Source of the DNA: Paraburkholderia sp. IMGN_8
GTDB taxonomy: Bacteria > Pseudomonadota > Gammaproteobacteria > Burkholderiales > Burkholderiaceae
Direction: 5' to 3'
DNA: 64,000 bases
Assembly (NCBI RefSeq): GCF_038050405.1
Contig: NZ_CP150901.1
Span: 1,860,001 to 1,924,000 of the forward strand
Shown piece after piece: positions 35,381 to 45,019 of this stretch. The position numbers and the translations under genes are program-made. Under the pieces are notes generated by a model. The model saw only the letters and a list, made by a program, of their open reading frames with translations. It did not search any database and had not been told where the DNA came from. Each line of letters opens with the position of its first letter. The stretch's first letter is position 1.

Positions 35381-36412
35381 ATGCAACTAGGCATGATTGG
35401 ATTGGGACGTATGGGCGCCGACATGGTGCGGCGTCTGACGAAGGGCGGTCAGCAATGTATCGCGTACGACGTGCAGCCGGCAACGGTGGAAAAGCTGAAG
35501 CAGGACGGCATCGCGGGTGCTACGTCGCTCGAGGAGCTGGTCGCGCAACTCGCGAGGCCTCGCGCGGTGTGGCTGATGGTGCCCGCGGCGGTGGTCGACG
35601 CGACGCTCTCGAAGCTGGTGCCGCTGCTCGAACCCGGCGACATCGTGATCGACGGCGGCAATTCCTATTACCACGACGACATCCGCCGCGGCGCCGAGCT
35701 GGCCGGACGCCAGCTTCACTATGTGGACGTCGGCACCAGCGGCGGCGTGGCGGGCCGCGAGCGCGGCTACTGTCTGATGATCGGCGGCGAGACCGCGATC
35801 GTGAAACAGCTCGAGCCGATTTTTTCGACGCTCGCGCCGGGCGCGGGCGCCGCGCCTGCCACGCCGGGTCGTACCCCAGGCGACAGCACCGCGGACCAGG
35901 GCTTTCTGCATTGCGGTCCGCAGGGCGCGGGGCATTTCGTGAAGATGGTCCACAACGGAATCGAATACGGAATGATGGCCGCGTACGCCGAGGGACTGAA
36001 CATTCTGCGTCATGCCGACGCCGGCAAGCACGCGCGCGATGTCGACGCCGAAACTTCGCCGCTGCGCCGGCCCGAGTTGTACCAGTACGACCTGAATCTC
36101 GCCGATGTGACCGAAGTGTGGCGGCGCGGCAGCGTGATCGGCTCGTGGTTGCTCGATCTGATTGCCGGATCGCTTGTCAGCGATGCGGATCTGGCGAACT
36201 ACGCAGGACGCGTATCGGATTCGGGCGAGGGCCGCTGGACAGTCGCGGCTGCCATCGACGAAGGCGTGCCTACGCCGGTGCTGAGCGCGGCGCTCTTTGC
36301 CCGCTTCAGCTCGCGCGGCGACGCGGATTTTGCGAACCGGGTGTTGTCGGCGATGCGGCATGACTTTGGCGGCCACGTCGAGAAAGTCGCTGCGCCGGCT
36401 GACGGGCAGTAG
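35381..36412 (+). CDS. gnd: Decarboxylating 6-phosphogluconate dehydrogenase (short form)
   Basis: The 343-residue enzyme oxidatively decarboxylates 6-phosphogluconate to ribulose 5-phosphate. It belongs to the short (about 330-residue) GndA-type group rather than the about 470-residue E. coli type. The nucleotide-binding start is MQLGMIGLGRMGADMVRRL. The substrate motif is DGGNSYYHDDIRR, followed by YVDVGTSGGVAGRERGYCLMIGG, and the catalytic helix is GHFVKMVHNGIEYGMM. Short forms usually prefer NAD+. GGAG six bases upstream decides ATG 35381 over earlier in-frame starts. The HAD hydrolase gene follows after 20 bp and is probably co-transcribed. Confidence 0.93.
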   Translation: MQLGMIGLGRMGADMVRRLTKGGQQCIAYDVQPATVEKLKQDGIAGATSLEELVAQLARPRAVWLMVPAAVVDATLSKLVPLLEPGDIVIDGGNSYYHDDIRRGAELAGRQLHYVDVGTSGGVAGRERGYCLMIGGETAIVKQLEPIFSTLAPGAGAAPATPGRTPGDSTADQGFLHCGPQGAGHFVKMVHNGIEYGMMAAYAEGLNILRHADAGKHARDVDAETSPLRRPELYQYDLNLADVTEVWRRGSVIGSWLLDLIAGSLVSDADLANYAGRVSDSGEGRWTVAAAIDEGVPTPVLSAALFARFSSRGDADFANRVLSAMRHDFGGHVEKVAAPADGQ

Positions 36413-36432
36413 AGCTAATTCAAGGAGCCGGC

Positions 36433-37137
36433 ATGGATGCCACGAAAGCTACGCCGCACGACGTCGTGTTTCTGTTCGATTGCGACAACACTTTGCTGGA
36501 CAACGATCATGTGCTGGCGGATTTGCGCGCGCACATGATGCGGGAATTCGGCGAGGAGAACAGCACGCGATATTGGGAAATTTTTGAGGAATTGAGAAGG
36601 GAGCTTGGCTACGCCGATTATTTGGGGGCATTGCAGCGGTATCGGCGGGAGCATCCGCGGGATACGCGATTGCTGTTGATGTCGTCGTTTCTGATTGAGT
36701 ATCCGTTTGCGAATCGGCTGTATCCGGGGGCGTTGGATGCGATTCGGCATCTGGCGACGCGCGGGCCTACTGTGATTTTGTCCGACGGGGACGTCGTGTT
36801 CCAACCTCGGAAGATTGCCCGTTCGGGGTTATGGGAGGAGGTTGAAGGGCGGGTTCTGATTTATATCCATAAGGAGTTGATGCTCGATCAGGTGATGGAG
36901 TGTTATCCGGCTCGACACTATGTGATGGTCGATGACAAGTTGCGGATTCTTACTGCTATGAAGAAGAGCTGGGGGGAGAGGTTGACCACTGTTTTTCCTC
37001 GCCAGGGGCATTATGCTTTTGATCCTAAAGAGGTGGCGGGGAATCCGCCCGCGGATGTGACTGTTGAGAGGGTTGGCGAGCTCGCCGGTGTTGATGTTGA
37101 TATGTTGATGATCAGTGGGACTGTAGGAGGTGCTTAG
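36433..37137 (+). CDS. HAD-family hydrolase
   Basis: The 234-residue protein has haloacid-dehalogenase motif I FLFDCDNTLLDND (the DxD nucleophile pair), motif II VILSDGD and an acidic motif near VMVDDKLRIL, so it is probably a phosphatase. Family members of this shape often dephosphorylate sugar phosphates. It sits 20 bp downstream of the 6-phosphogluconate dehydrogenase gene, so a sugar-phosphate substrate is a fair guess. Codon use changes along the gene: the second half uses more G/T-ending codons than the neighbours. It stops directly at the left edge of element R3. Confidence 0.85.
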   Translation: MDATKATPHDVVFLFDCDNTLLDNDHVLADLRAHMMREFGEENSTRYWEIFEELRRELGYADYLGALQRYRREHPRDTRLLLMSSFLIEYPFANRLYPGALDAIRHLATRGPTVILSDGDVVFQPRKIARSGLWEEVEGRVLIYIHKELMLDQVMECYPARHYVMVDDKLRILTAMKKSWGERLTTVFPRQGHYAFDPKEVAGNPPADVTVERVGELAGVDVDMLMISGTVGGA

Positions 37138-37138
37138 G

Positions 37139-37980
37139 GTTTTCTTTTTGCCTTTGGCGGCGGCATTGTCTGTTTGCCTACGGCGTTGCCTTTCCTTGTT
37201 TTGTTTTTGGTTTATTAGCGTTCCCCCTGTGCGGGGGCACACCTACTTTTCTTTGCCGGCCGCAAAGAAAAGTAGGCAAAAGAAAGCGGCTCAAACCGCT
37301 AGCTTTGAAGCGGGTCCCCTGGCTTGGAGGAGGCAGTGGAGCATCTGGAATCGGTGTTCTCGCGCACTCCGCGCTGGTGACAAGGCAGTCATACTTCCGG
37401 CGGCGCTGCGCGCGCCGTGGCGGTACTTCATCAAACCGCCAGGCGGTTTGGGCGCCCGCGGCTGGTTCGGTGCGGTGGCTCGCACTCGCGTCCCCAACGC
37501 CTCGCCGCGGCGCTAGCGTCTCACTCGAAATGGTGGCTCAATCTCGCACACTTCGGCGCCTCGCCGAGGCGAAGCCGATGGCTCCCGCCGTGCGGAGAAT
37601 TACCCATTGGTTTCCCAGGCAGACCCGTCCGCGACGCACGCAATGCGGCGCGGGATAAATGATGCCGGAAGCGCGTGCGCCCAATCGGTTTTGAGAAGTA
37701 CCGCCACGGCGCGCGTAGCGCCGCCGGAAGTATGACTGCCTTGTCACAAGCGCGGAATGTGCGACAGCACAGATTCCAGATGCTCCACTGCCTCCTCCAA
37801 GCCAGGGGACCCGCTTAAAAGCTAGCGGTGTGAAGCCGCTTTCTTTGCTTACTTTCTTTGCGGCGGCAAAGAAAGTAAGTGCCTGCCCCGCACAGGGGCG
37901 ACGCTAATAAACCAATATCAAATCAAGGAAAGGCCAACGCCGTAAGCGAACAACCAAAGCGCCGCGCAGGCAAAAAAACC
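37139..37980. repeat. Palindromic element R3, arms of mixed subtype
   Basis: The left arm (37139-37440) is subtype A and the right arm (37690-37980) subtype B, the reverse of R2. Left and right share GGGTCCCCTGGCTTGGAGGA, the GACAAGGCAGTCATACTTCC segment and the outer GCCTTTCC modules. The centre is about 250 bp. The element fills the whole gap between the convergent HAD hydrolase and ankyrin genes, starting one base after one stop and ending at the other. Confidence 0.88.
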
Positions 37981-38517
37981 TTAATAACCGATGTCCTTCA
38001 ACCGCGCTTGCGCATCAGCAGCCCCCATCTTGCGAGCCGCTTCAACCGGCGTAACCCCACCCGCATCGCGGGCTCCCGGATCCGCTCCATGCGCGATCAG
38101 CAGATCAACAATCGCCGTGCGATTAAACATAGCAGCAATCATAAGCGCCGTGCGTCCATCCGGCGACGCACCCTCAACATCCGCGCCGTGCGCAAGCAAA
38201 ACCTCAATCACGGCGTCAAAGCCCTTAAAAGCAGCCCCAGCAATGGGCGTCTGCCCATTATCATTGCGCAGGTTCGGATCGGCGCCGCGCTCCAGCAGCA
38301 CCCGCACCGCATCCACGTGTCCGTGATAACTCGCCAGCATCACAAGACTGTCGCCCTTGTCGTTGCGCAAATTCGGCGGTACGCCTTTCTCGATCACCGA
38401 AGCGAGCATCGCAGCATCACCACGTCGTGCGAGTTCAAAGACTTCATGCGCCAACTCGATCAATTCCTGATCGAGCTGCGGCTTGGAAGGAGGGGAAGAA
38501 TCAGCGTGGTCCGTCAA
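37981..38517 (-). CDS. Ankyrin-repeat protein
   Basis: The 178-residue soluble protein consists mostly of about four ankyrin repeats, visible as NDKGDSLVMLASYHGHVDAV, NDNGQTPIAGAAFKGFDAVI, SPDGRTALMIAAMFNRTAIV and DAGGVTPVEAARKMG. Such repeats bind other proteins. I prefer a TTG start at 38517 because AAGGAG lies six bases before it; ATG 38538, upstream of that site, is the alternative. A 41-residue membrane protein gene lies about 100 bp upstream on the same strand. No catalytic domain is present. Confidence 0.85.
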   Translation of the reverse strand: MTDHADSSPPSKPQLDQELIELAHEVFELARRGDAAMLASVIEKGVPPNLRNDKGDSLVMLASYHGHVDAVRVLLERGADPNLRNDNGQTPIAGAAFKGFDAVIEVLLAHGADVEGASPDGRTALMIAAMFNRTAIVDLLIAHGADPGARDAGGVTPVEAARKMGAADAQARLKDIGY

Positions 38518-38613
38518 TGGAATCTCCTTGCAGTGCATCAGGCCGCCTCGGCGGCACTCGGAACATCAGTCAGAATACACATGTCGCGCTGCCAACGCCC
38601 GCGCAGCGGCACG

Positions 38614-38739
38614 CTACAGCTTGCCGAGCAGCAACACCAGCAACCCGAACACGCCGATCGTAACGGCGACACCCGCGCACAACACAACGAGCGAGAGAAC
38701 CAGAATCAAGGGTGTTTTGAGGCGGCTGGGTGTCGACAT
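38614..38739 (-). CDS. Small single-pass membrane protein (41 residues)
   Basis: This short frame encodes MSTPSRLKTPLILVLSLVVL followed by a continuous hydrophobic stretch and a final GKL. One long helix spans about residues 10-38, and the start is basic, so the N-terminus should face the cytoplasm. It is upstream of and co-directional with the ankyrin gene and could anchor or precede it in one transcript. There is no recognised family and no strong ribosome binding site, so it is tentative. Confidence 0.45.
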   Translation of the reverse strand: MSTPSRLKTPLILVLSLVVLCAGVAVTIGVFGLLVLLLGKL

Positions 38740-39276
38740 GATGGCCGTTCAGGTAGAGGGCGAGCAGTTCAGGGCGCGCCAGATGCGGATCGTCGTCGCG
38801 CACATAGCCCAGACAGCTTAAACGTATTCAGGTTAATGTGCGCTCGAAGTCATGCGCGAAACTAGCCCCCAGGTGCCCACTGTCCAACAACATACAGACA
38901 CGCGGCCCAATTGAGCGCATGATCCTTGCACGGTGCCCGGTGTTATCCGCATTCATACGCGCCGATCGAAGCCTGGTTGCCCGCCAGCAATTGCCCGCAT
39001 CACGTCGTCAGCGATGCACCGCTGCACGCCCGTCACGCGATCCAGCTTTATACGATTGCGTCGAACCATGGCGTTCGCTTCCTGTCACATCCCCTGACGA
39101 TTGGCGGCCAGATCCCGTCAAGCCTTACGCAACGGACCTTTGCCGCTACACCTTCGCGATGTCAAGCGCGTGACAAGCCGGTCGGCTTCTATCGTTTTTC
39201 CCCCGCCGGCCAGGGCGCGAACCATCGCAGCAGCACCCGCTAACCTGCCTGACAGTCCTTTTCGAGGAGTGGCGCC
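38740..39276. other. Promoter region upstream of the phosphoketolase operon
   Basis: The 537 bp between the small membrane protein (minus) and phosphoketolase (plus) show no convincing gene; several short frames here look like noise. A GAGGAG site lies directly before the phosphoketolase ATG. Confidence 0.4.
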
Positions 39277-41670
39277 ATGGCTGAAGCAATCCCCCGTCCG
39301 ACCCCGCCCAAAACATTAGAGCCCGACACCTTGCGCAAAATGGATCGCTACTGGCGCGCCTGCAATTACCTGTCGGCCGGCATGATCTATCTGCGCGACA
39401 ATCCGCTCCTGCGCGAGCCGCTCAAACCCGAACACATCAAGAACCGTCTGCTGGGCCATTGGGGTTCGGATCCGGGGCAGAGCTTCCTGCTGGTGCATCT
39501 GAACCGGTTGATCAAGAAGCTCGAGCTGAACGTGATCTACATTGCCGGCCCCGGGCACGGCGCGCCGGCCACGCTGGCCCATTGCTATCTCGAAGGCCAT
39601 TACTCGGAAATCTATCCGGACCGCAGCGAGGACGAGGCCGGCATGCGGCGCTTCTTCCGCCAGTTCTCGTTTCCCGGCGGTATCGGCTCGCATTGCACGC
39701 CCGAAACGCCCGGCTCGATCCATGAGGGCGGCGAACTCGGCTACAGCCTGTCGCACGGCTACGGCGCGGCGTTCGACAACCCCGATCTGATCGTCGCGGT
39801 CATGATCGGCGACGGCGAGGCGGAAACCGGGCCGCTGGCCACCTCGTGGCATTCGAACAAATTCCTCAATCCGATTCGCGACGGCGCGGTGCTGCCGGTC
39901 CTGCATCTGAACGGCTACAAGATCGCCAATCCGACTATCCTCGCGCGCATTCCCCACGAAGAACTCGAAGCTCTGCTGACCGGCTACGGCCACAAGCCGT
40001 ATTTCGTCGAAGGGGACGATCCCGACACGATGCATCAGCAAATGGCCGCGACGCTCGAACAATGCGTCGGCGAAATCCGCGCGATCCAGCAGCAGGCGCG
40101 CGAATCCGGCGATGCCTCGCGGCCGCGCTGGCCGATGATCGTGCTGCGTTCGCCGAAAGGCTGGACTGGTCCGAGGGAAGTCGACGGTCACAAGGTGGAG
40201 GGCTCGTGGCGCGCGCACCAGGTGCCGGTGCTCGACCCCGTCGCCAATAGCAACAGCCTGAAGCTGGTCGAAGGCTGGCTGCGCAGTTATGAGCCGGAGT
40301 CGTTATTCGACGAAACAGGGCGTCTGGTCGAAGAACTGCGCGAACTTGCACCGCAAGGCACGCGCCGCATCAGCGCGAATCCGCACGCGAACGGCGGCTT
40401 GCTGTGCAAGACGCTCGACATGCCGCCGTTTCGCGACTACGCGGTAACGGTGAAAAAGCCCGGCCGCCCGTACACGTCGCCGACCGAGGTGCTCGGCAAG
40501 TTCTTGCGCGATGTCATGCGCAACAACATGACGAACTTCCGCGTGTTCGGCCCCGACGAGACCGCCAGCAACAAACTGACGGCGATCTATGAGGCGTCGG
40601 AGAAAACCTGGCTGGCCGGCACGGAGGCGAGCGACGCTGACGGCGGCGAACTCGCTGTAGATGGCCGCGTGATGGAAATGCTGAGCGAGCACACCTTGGA
40701 AGGCTGGTTCGAAGGCTATGTGCTGACCGGCCGGCACGGACTGTTCGCGACCTACGAAGCGTTCGTCCACGTGATTGATTCGATGTTCAACCAGCATGCC
40801 AAATGGCTGGAAAAGGCCAAGCGCGATCTCGGCTGGCGGCAACCGGTGCCGTCGATCAACCTGCTGATTACGTCGCTGGTGTGGCGCCAGGATCATAACG
40901 GCTTCACGCATCAGGACCCGGGCTTTCTCGACGTCGTGACCAACAAGAGCCCGGACGTGGTGCGCATTTATATGCCGCCGGACGCGAACTGTCTGCTCAG
41001 CGTCGCCGATCATTGTTTGCGCTCGCGCGATTACGTCAACGTGATCGTCGCCGACAAGCAGCCGCATCTGCAATATCTGGACATGGAGGCGGCCGTCACG
41101 CATTGCACCAAGGGCATCGGCATCTGGGATTGGGCGTCGACGGATCAGGGCGCCGAGCCGGATGTGGTGATCGCTTGTGCCGGCGACATCGCGACAATGG
41201 AAGCACTTGCCGCCGTGCAGATTCTGAAAGAGCGCTTTCCTGAGCTGAAGATGCGCTTCGTCAACGTGGTCGATCTATTCCGCCTGATGCCTGAGCACGG
41301 ACATCCGCACGGCCTGTCGGATCGCGACTTCGATTCGTTGTTCACCACCAGCAAGCCGGTGATTTTCAATTTCCATTCTTATGCGTCGCTCGTGCATAAG
41401 CTGACGTACAACCGTACCAATCACGGCAACCTGCATGTGCACGGCTATCACGAGAAGGGCAATATCAACACGCCGCTCGAACTGGCGATCATCAACCAGG
41501 TCGATCGCTTCTCGCTCGCCATCGACGTGATCGATCGCGTGCCGGCTTTGCGCGGCGTCGGCGATCATGCGAAGGAGTGGCTGCGCGGGCAGGTCATCGA
41601 GCATCTTGCGTATGCGCATGCCGAGGGTATCGATAAAGAAGAAATCCGCAACTGGACGTGGAAAGGCTGA
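39277..41670 (+). CDS. xfp: Xylulose-5-phosphate/fructose-6-phosphate phosphoketolase
   Basis: The 797-residue thiamine-diphosphate enzyme splits xylulose 5-phosphate (and often fructose 6-phosphate) with phosphate into acetyl phosphate and an aldose phosphate. Clear family stretches are [31 protein letters not shown], the [20 protein letters not shown] signature and the ThDP motif [20 protein letters not shown]. The C-terminal part has [19 protein letters not shown]. Length is normal for the family. A GAGGAG site precedes ATG 39277. The acetate kinase gene follows 12 bp downstream and uses its product, so the two form one pathway operon. Confidence 0.96.
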   Translation: MAEAIPRPTPPKTLEPDTLRKMDRYWRACNYLSAGMIYLRDNPLLREPLKPEHIKNRLLGHWGSDPGQSFLLVHLNRLIKKLELNVIYIAGPGHGAPATLAHCYLEGHYSEIYPDRSEDEAGMRRFFRQFSFPGGIGSHCTPETPGSIHEGGELGYSLSHGYGAAFDNPDLIVAVMIGDGEAETGPLATSWHSNKFLNPIRDGAVLPVLHLNGYKIANPTILARIPHEELEALLTGYGHKPYFVEGDDPDTMHQQMAATLEQCVGEIRAIQQQARESGDASRPRWPMIVLRSPKGWTGPREVDGHKVEGSWRAHQVPVLDPVANSNSLKLVEGWLRSYEPESLFDETGRLVEELRELAPQGTRRISANPHANGGLLCKTLDMPPFRDYAVTVKKPGRPYTSPTEVLGKFLRDVMRNNMTNFRVFGPDETASNKLTAIYEASEKTWLAGTEASDADGGELAVDGRVMEMLSEHTLEGWFEGYVLTGRHGLFATYEAFVHVIDSMFNQHAKWLEKAKRDLGWRQPVPSINLLITSLVWRQDHNGFTHQDPGFLDVVTNKSPDVVRIYMPPDANCLLSVADHCLRSRDYVNVIVADKQPHLQYLDMEAAVTHCTKGIGIWDWASTDQGAEPDVVIACAGDIATMEALAAVQILKERFPELKMRFVNVVDLFRLMPEHGHPHGLSDRDFDSLFTTSKPVIFNFHSYASLVHKLTYNRTNHGNLHVHGYHEKGNINTPLELAIINQVDRFSLAIDVIDRVPALRGVGDHAKEWLRGQVIEHLAYAHAEGIDKEEIRNWTWKG

Positions 41671-41682
41671 GCGAGGCTTCGT

Positions 41683-42834
41683 ATGCAGACCGATGAGCGC
41701 ACTCAGGAACCGACGATTCTGGTGTTGAACAGCGGTTCATCGTCGCTGAAGTTCGGGTTGTTTACGCACTCGAGCGATGACGAATCATTGTTGCTGGAGG
41801 GCAGCGCGGAAGGCATCGGCCGCAACGATGGCCGTTTGCGGATCAAGTCGCCGGATGGTCGCGTGCTGGTGGAGCAGGAGCACATGCTGGAGTCGCAAAC
41901 CGACGCGTTGCAAAAGCTCTCCAGCGTGCTTGCGGAGCACAAGCATGCCCGGCCCGCGGCAGTGGGACATCGTGTGGTGCACGGCGGGCCGCATCTGCGG
42001 GCGCATCAACGTTTGACGCCCGAGGTTCGGCAGCGCCTGCAGGACGCGGTGCATTTCGCGCCATTGCATATTCCGCCGGCGCTGGCCTTGATCGACGAGG
42101 CGTCGGCGATTTTCGGCGACGCGCAGCATTTTGCGTGCTTCGATACCGCGTTTCACGCCACGCTGCCGCCGCGCGCGGCGCAGCTTGCGTTGCCGCGCCA
42201 CTATGTGGACGCCGGGGTGATTCGCTACGGTTTTCATGGGCTATCGTATGAATCGCTGGTGACGCGGCTCGGTGCCGATTTGCCGCCGCGCGCGGTGTTT
42301 GCGCATCTGGGGAATGGTTCGAGTTTGTGCGCGTTACAGGACGGTAAATCCGTGGACACGTCGATGGGTTTGACGCCGACCGGCGGCGTGCCGATGGGCA
42401 CTCGCTGTGGCGATCTCGATCCGGGCGTGCTGCTGTATCTGATGCGCGTGGAGAAGCTCGACGCGGATGCGCTCGAAACGCTGCTGAATCGCCAGAGCGG
42501 CCTGGCCGGCTTCGCGGATGGCGAGAGCGATATGCAGGCGCTCGAGCAGCGCTGTGCGGCGCGCGACGTTAATGCGTTGCTGGCGATCGATGCGTTTGCC
42601 ACCGCTGTGCGGAAAACTATTGGCGCTTATGCGGCTTTGCTGGGAGGGGTTGATTTGCTGGTGTTTACTGGCGGGATCGGCGAACACAGTACAGAGATTC
42701 GCAAGCGAGTGTGCGAGGGGCTTTCGTTTCTCGGGCTATCGGAGGGTGACCCTGCGGGGAAAGTGCGTGCGATTCACACTGAGGAGGAAAAGCAGATTGC
42801 CAGGCATTGCCGGAGGCTGTTGCAGGCGGGTTGA
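41683..42834 (+). CDS. ackA: Acetate kinase
   Basis: The 383-residue member of the acetate and butyrate kinase family converts acetyl phosphate and ADP to acetate and ATP. Motifs include ILVLNSGSSSLKFGLF at the start, VGHRVVHGG, FDTAFHATLP, YGFHGLSYESL, FAHLGNGSSLCA, SMGLTPTGGVPMGTRCGDLDPG and FTGGIGEHSTEIR. It is placed after phosphoketolase, so it recovers ATP from acetyl phosphate. No phosphotransacetylase is adjacent, which favours acetate formation over direct acetyl-CoA formation from this operon. Codons near the 3' end are less GC-biased than upstream. Confidence 0.95.
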   Translation: MQTDERTQEPTILVLNSGSSSLKFGLFTHSSDDESLLLEGSAEGIGRNDGRLRIKSPDGRVLVEQEHMLESQTDALQKLSSVLAEHKHARPAAVGHRVVHGGPHLRAHQRLTPEVRQRLQDAVHFAPLHIPPALALIDEASAIFGDAQHFACFDTAFHATLPPRAAQLALPRHYVDAGVIRYGFHGLSYESLVTRLGADLPPRAVFAHLGNGSSLCALQDGKSVDTSMGLTPTGGVPMGTRCGDLDPGVLLYLMRVEKLDADALETLLNRQSGLAGFADGESDMQALEQRCAARDVNALLAIDAFATAVRKTIGAYAALLGGVDLLVFTGGIGEHSTEIRKRVCEGLSFLGLSEGDPAGKVRAIHTEEEKQIARHCRRLLQAG

Positions 42835-42954
42835 CGCTATTTTGCTTTGATCGTAGTTCGGTCGGAGACGCCAGGGAGAAACTCATCCCTCACTGATCCA
42901 GCTCTTTGGCTTCGCTTCCCCGACTACCTGTCAGATCAAGTCCAGGCTAACACA

Positions 42955-43243
42955 GATGAAGTACCGCCACGGCGCGCGCAGCGCCGCCGGAAGTATGACT
43001 GCCTTGTCACCAGCGCCGAATGTGCGAGAACACTGATTCCAGATGCTCCACTGCCTCCTCCAAGCCAGGGGACCCGCTTAAGAATTAGCGGTGTGAAGCC
43101 GCTTTCTTTGCTTACTTTCTTTGCGGCGGCAAAGAAAGTAAGTGCCTGCCCCGCACAGGGGCGACGCTAATAAACCACTAAGAAATCAAGGAAAGGCCAC
43201 CGCCGTAGGCAACCAACCAATGCCGCCGCAAAAGGCAAAAAGA
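42955..43243. repeat. Palindromic element R4, solo right arm
   Basis: Only one subtype-B arm is present. It begins at the inner end (TGAAGTACCGCCACGGCGCG), runs through TCCTCCAAGCCAGGGGACCC, the ACTTTCTTTGC hairpin and GCACAGGGGCGACGCTAATA, and ends at the outer GGCAAAAAG three bases before the dadA-like stop. No left arm or centre is seen in the preceding 120 bp, which look unique. The neighbouring genes converge on it. Confidence 0.88.
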
Positions 43244-43246
43244 CCT

Positions 43247-44458
43247 CTAGTCAACAACACTAGCAACCGATTGCGCCGTAACCGCGGACAACGTCCACCC
43301 AAGATGCCCATGCCCGGTATTATAAAAAACCCCACGCCGCTTCCCGCGGCCCACCTTGGGCAACATGCCAGGCAGCATAGGCCGCAACCCAGCCCATGGA
43401 ATGACCCGTGAGGTCGAAACCTCAGGAAAATACCGTCGAGTCCACTCGACCAGCGGCGCAATCCGATCCGCCCGAATATCCCGATTGAACCCGTTAATCT
43501 CCGCCGTCCCGGCAACTCGAAACCTCTCCGCCCCAAGCCGGCTGGTAACGATCTTCGCGCTATCGTCGAGCAAACTAACCCACGGCGCCCGCTGCTGACT
43601 CACTGCATCATCGAGACAAACAGTGATCGAATACCCCTTCACCGGGTACACATTAACGTGATCCCCCAGCATCGCGGCAAAATCCCGGCTCTTCACGCCG
43701 GCACACACCACAATCCGCTCAAAAGCAAACCGCTGCTGCTCACCAGCAAGATTGACCAGGAGCGTAAACCGCCCATCGGCCGGCTGCTCGATCGCGGTAA
43801 TCTCCGCATCGTAATGAAATTCAACCCCATGCCGTACGCAAGCCTGAGCAAGCCCACGAGTGAACTTGTGAATATCGCCGGTGGAATCAGACGGCGTAAA
43901 AAACCCGCCGTAAAATTCGCCCTGCAGCGTCGGCTCAATCGCATGCAACTCGCTCGCCGTCACAGGGTTGCGGTCAAGCCCGCCCTCGCGCAGCAGTTCG
44001 TTCACCTTGCCGGCGGCATCGAACTCCTTGCGGGTCTTGTAGATGTGCAAAATGCCACGCCGCTCCAGATCGAAGTCGATCCCTTCGCTCTCGGCAATGG
44101 CAAACAGATGCTCCCGCGCCGCGATCGCAAGCCGCACGGTTTCGACGGTGTTGGCGCGGTAGTGCGGAATCTGCCGCAGGAATTCGCCCATCCACGAATA
44201 CTTGTGCCAGGTGGGCATCGGATTGAGCAGCAACGGGGCGTCGCGGGTGAGCATCCAGCGCAAGCCCTTGAGCACAGTGGCCGCGCTGTTCCAGACTTCG
44301 GCATTGCTGGCGGACAACTGCCCGCCGTTGGCGAACGACGTTTCCATCGCCGCATAGCGATGGCGTTCGAACACAGTGACGTGATGGCCGCGCTGCGCCA
44401 GAGCGTGAGCAGTCGTGACGCCGGTAATCCCGGCGCCGATGATGGCGATTCGTGACAT
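43247..44458 (-). CDS. DadA-like FAD amino acid dehydrogenase/oxidase
   Basis: The 403-residue flavoprotein begins MSRIAIIGAGITGVTTAHALA, with the FAD dinucleotide motif GAGITG. It has the DadA-family region SFANGGQLSASNAEVWN and the C-terminal AGLRPMLPGMLPKVG and NTGHGHLGWTLSAV. DadA-type enzymes oxidatively deaminate D-amino acids to keto acids. A tandem glycine riboswitch lies in its leader, so this member may act on glycine, or on a D-amino acid whose metabolism is tied to glycine. It is transcribed alone and ends beside solo arm R4. The fit to DadA is good, but substrate is inference. Confidence 0.9.
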   Translation of the reverse strand: MSRIAIIGAGITGVTTAHALAQRGHHVTVFERHRYAAMETSFANGGQLSASNAEVWNSAATVLKGLRWMLTRDAPLLLNPMPTWHKYSWMGEFLRQIPHYRANTVETVRLAIAAREHLFAIAESEGIDFDLERRGILHIYKTRKEFDAAGKVNELLREGGLDRNPVTASELHAIEPTLQGEFYGGFFTPSDSTGDIHKFTRGLAQACVRHGVEFHYDAEITAIEQPADGRFTLLVNLAGEQQRFAFERIVVCAGVKSRDFAAMLGDHVNVYPVKGYSITVCLDDAVSQQRAPWVSLLDDSAKIVTSRLGAERFRVAGTAEINGFNRDIRADRIAPLVEWTRRYFPEVSTSRVIPWAGLRPMLPGMLPKVGRGKRRGVFYNTGHGHLGWTLSAVTAQSVASVVD

Positions 44459-44523
44459 GACATGGTCCAGAGTAAATTGAGCATCACCGGTGTCGATTTC
44501 CTGTCGAAACCGGCGTTGATGCC

Positions 44524-44722
44524 CCATCTGTCCATGTACCTGAGAGTTTCATCCCGTCAGCACGCATGCAGGTTGCAAGCGGTGTGCAGGATTCCCCTTC
44601 GGTGGGCGCGCACGGCGCCGCTCTCCAGATGTTCCAGCTGCGCGGTCCTTTTTGCCTGAGAGTTTCCGGGGCGGTTGCTCCGTCGGCGTCGTCACAAACG
44701 TCTGACGATCTCTCCCGCGCTG
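44524..44722 (-). promoter_or_regulatory. Tandem glycine riboswitch upstream of the dadA-like gene
   Basis: On the minus strand, aptamer I runs from GCGGGAGAG (44722) to AACTCTCAGGCAAAAAGGAC (about 44645). Aptamer II runs from CTGGAGAGCGGCG through CACCGAAGGGG to AACTCTCAGGTACATGGACA and GATGGGG (44524). The repeated GGAGAG..ACTCTCAGG..GGAC pattern is the known signature of cooperative glycine riboswitches. About 65 bases separate it from the start codon. They include a possible hairpin pairing GCATCA with TGATGC (44480-44525) that could be the expression platform. In most organisms glycine turns such genes on. Confidence 0.9.
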
Positions 44723-45019
44723 CATTGCAGAACGACACGACAATACCGCCCAAAAATTATCGCCGCAAGTGTTTCCTGCGATGCACCGCGCAATCGGTGT
44801 TCTGAAGATTCGTGCTTAAGGCCGTTCTTTGGCGGCCAGCGCTCGTCGCTCGTCGCTCGTCTATCGCGACACGACGCAAACGGAGACCCACGCGTTCGGC
44901 GATATGAATGGCATTCAACTGCCGATGCGGATTATTCAAGCCCGGGTCCAAGCGTGGGTCCGTGGCATAAGTTATATTTGGCCGCATTGCCTTCGTACAT
45001 TTTCCCTGAGGAGTTTGCC

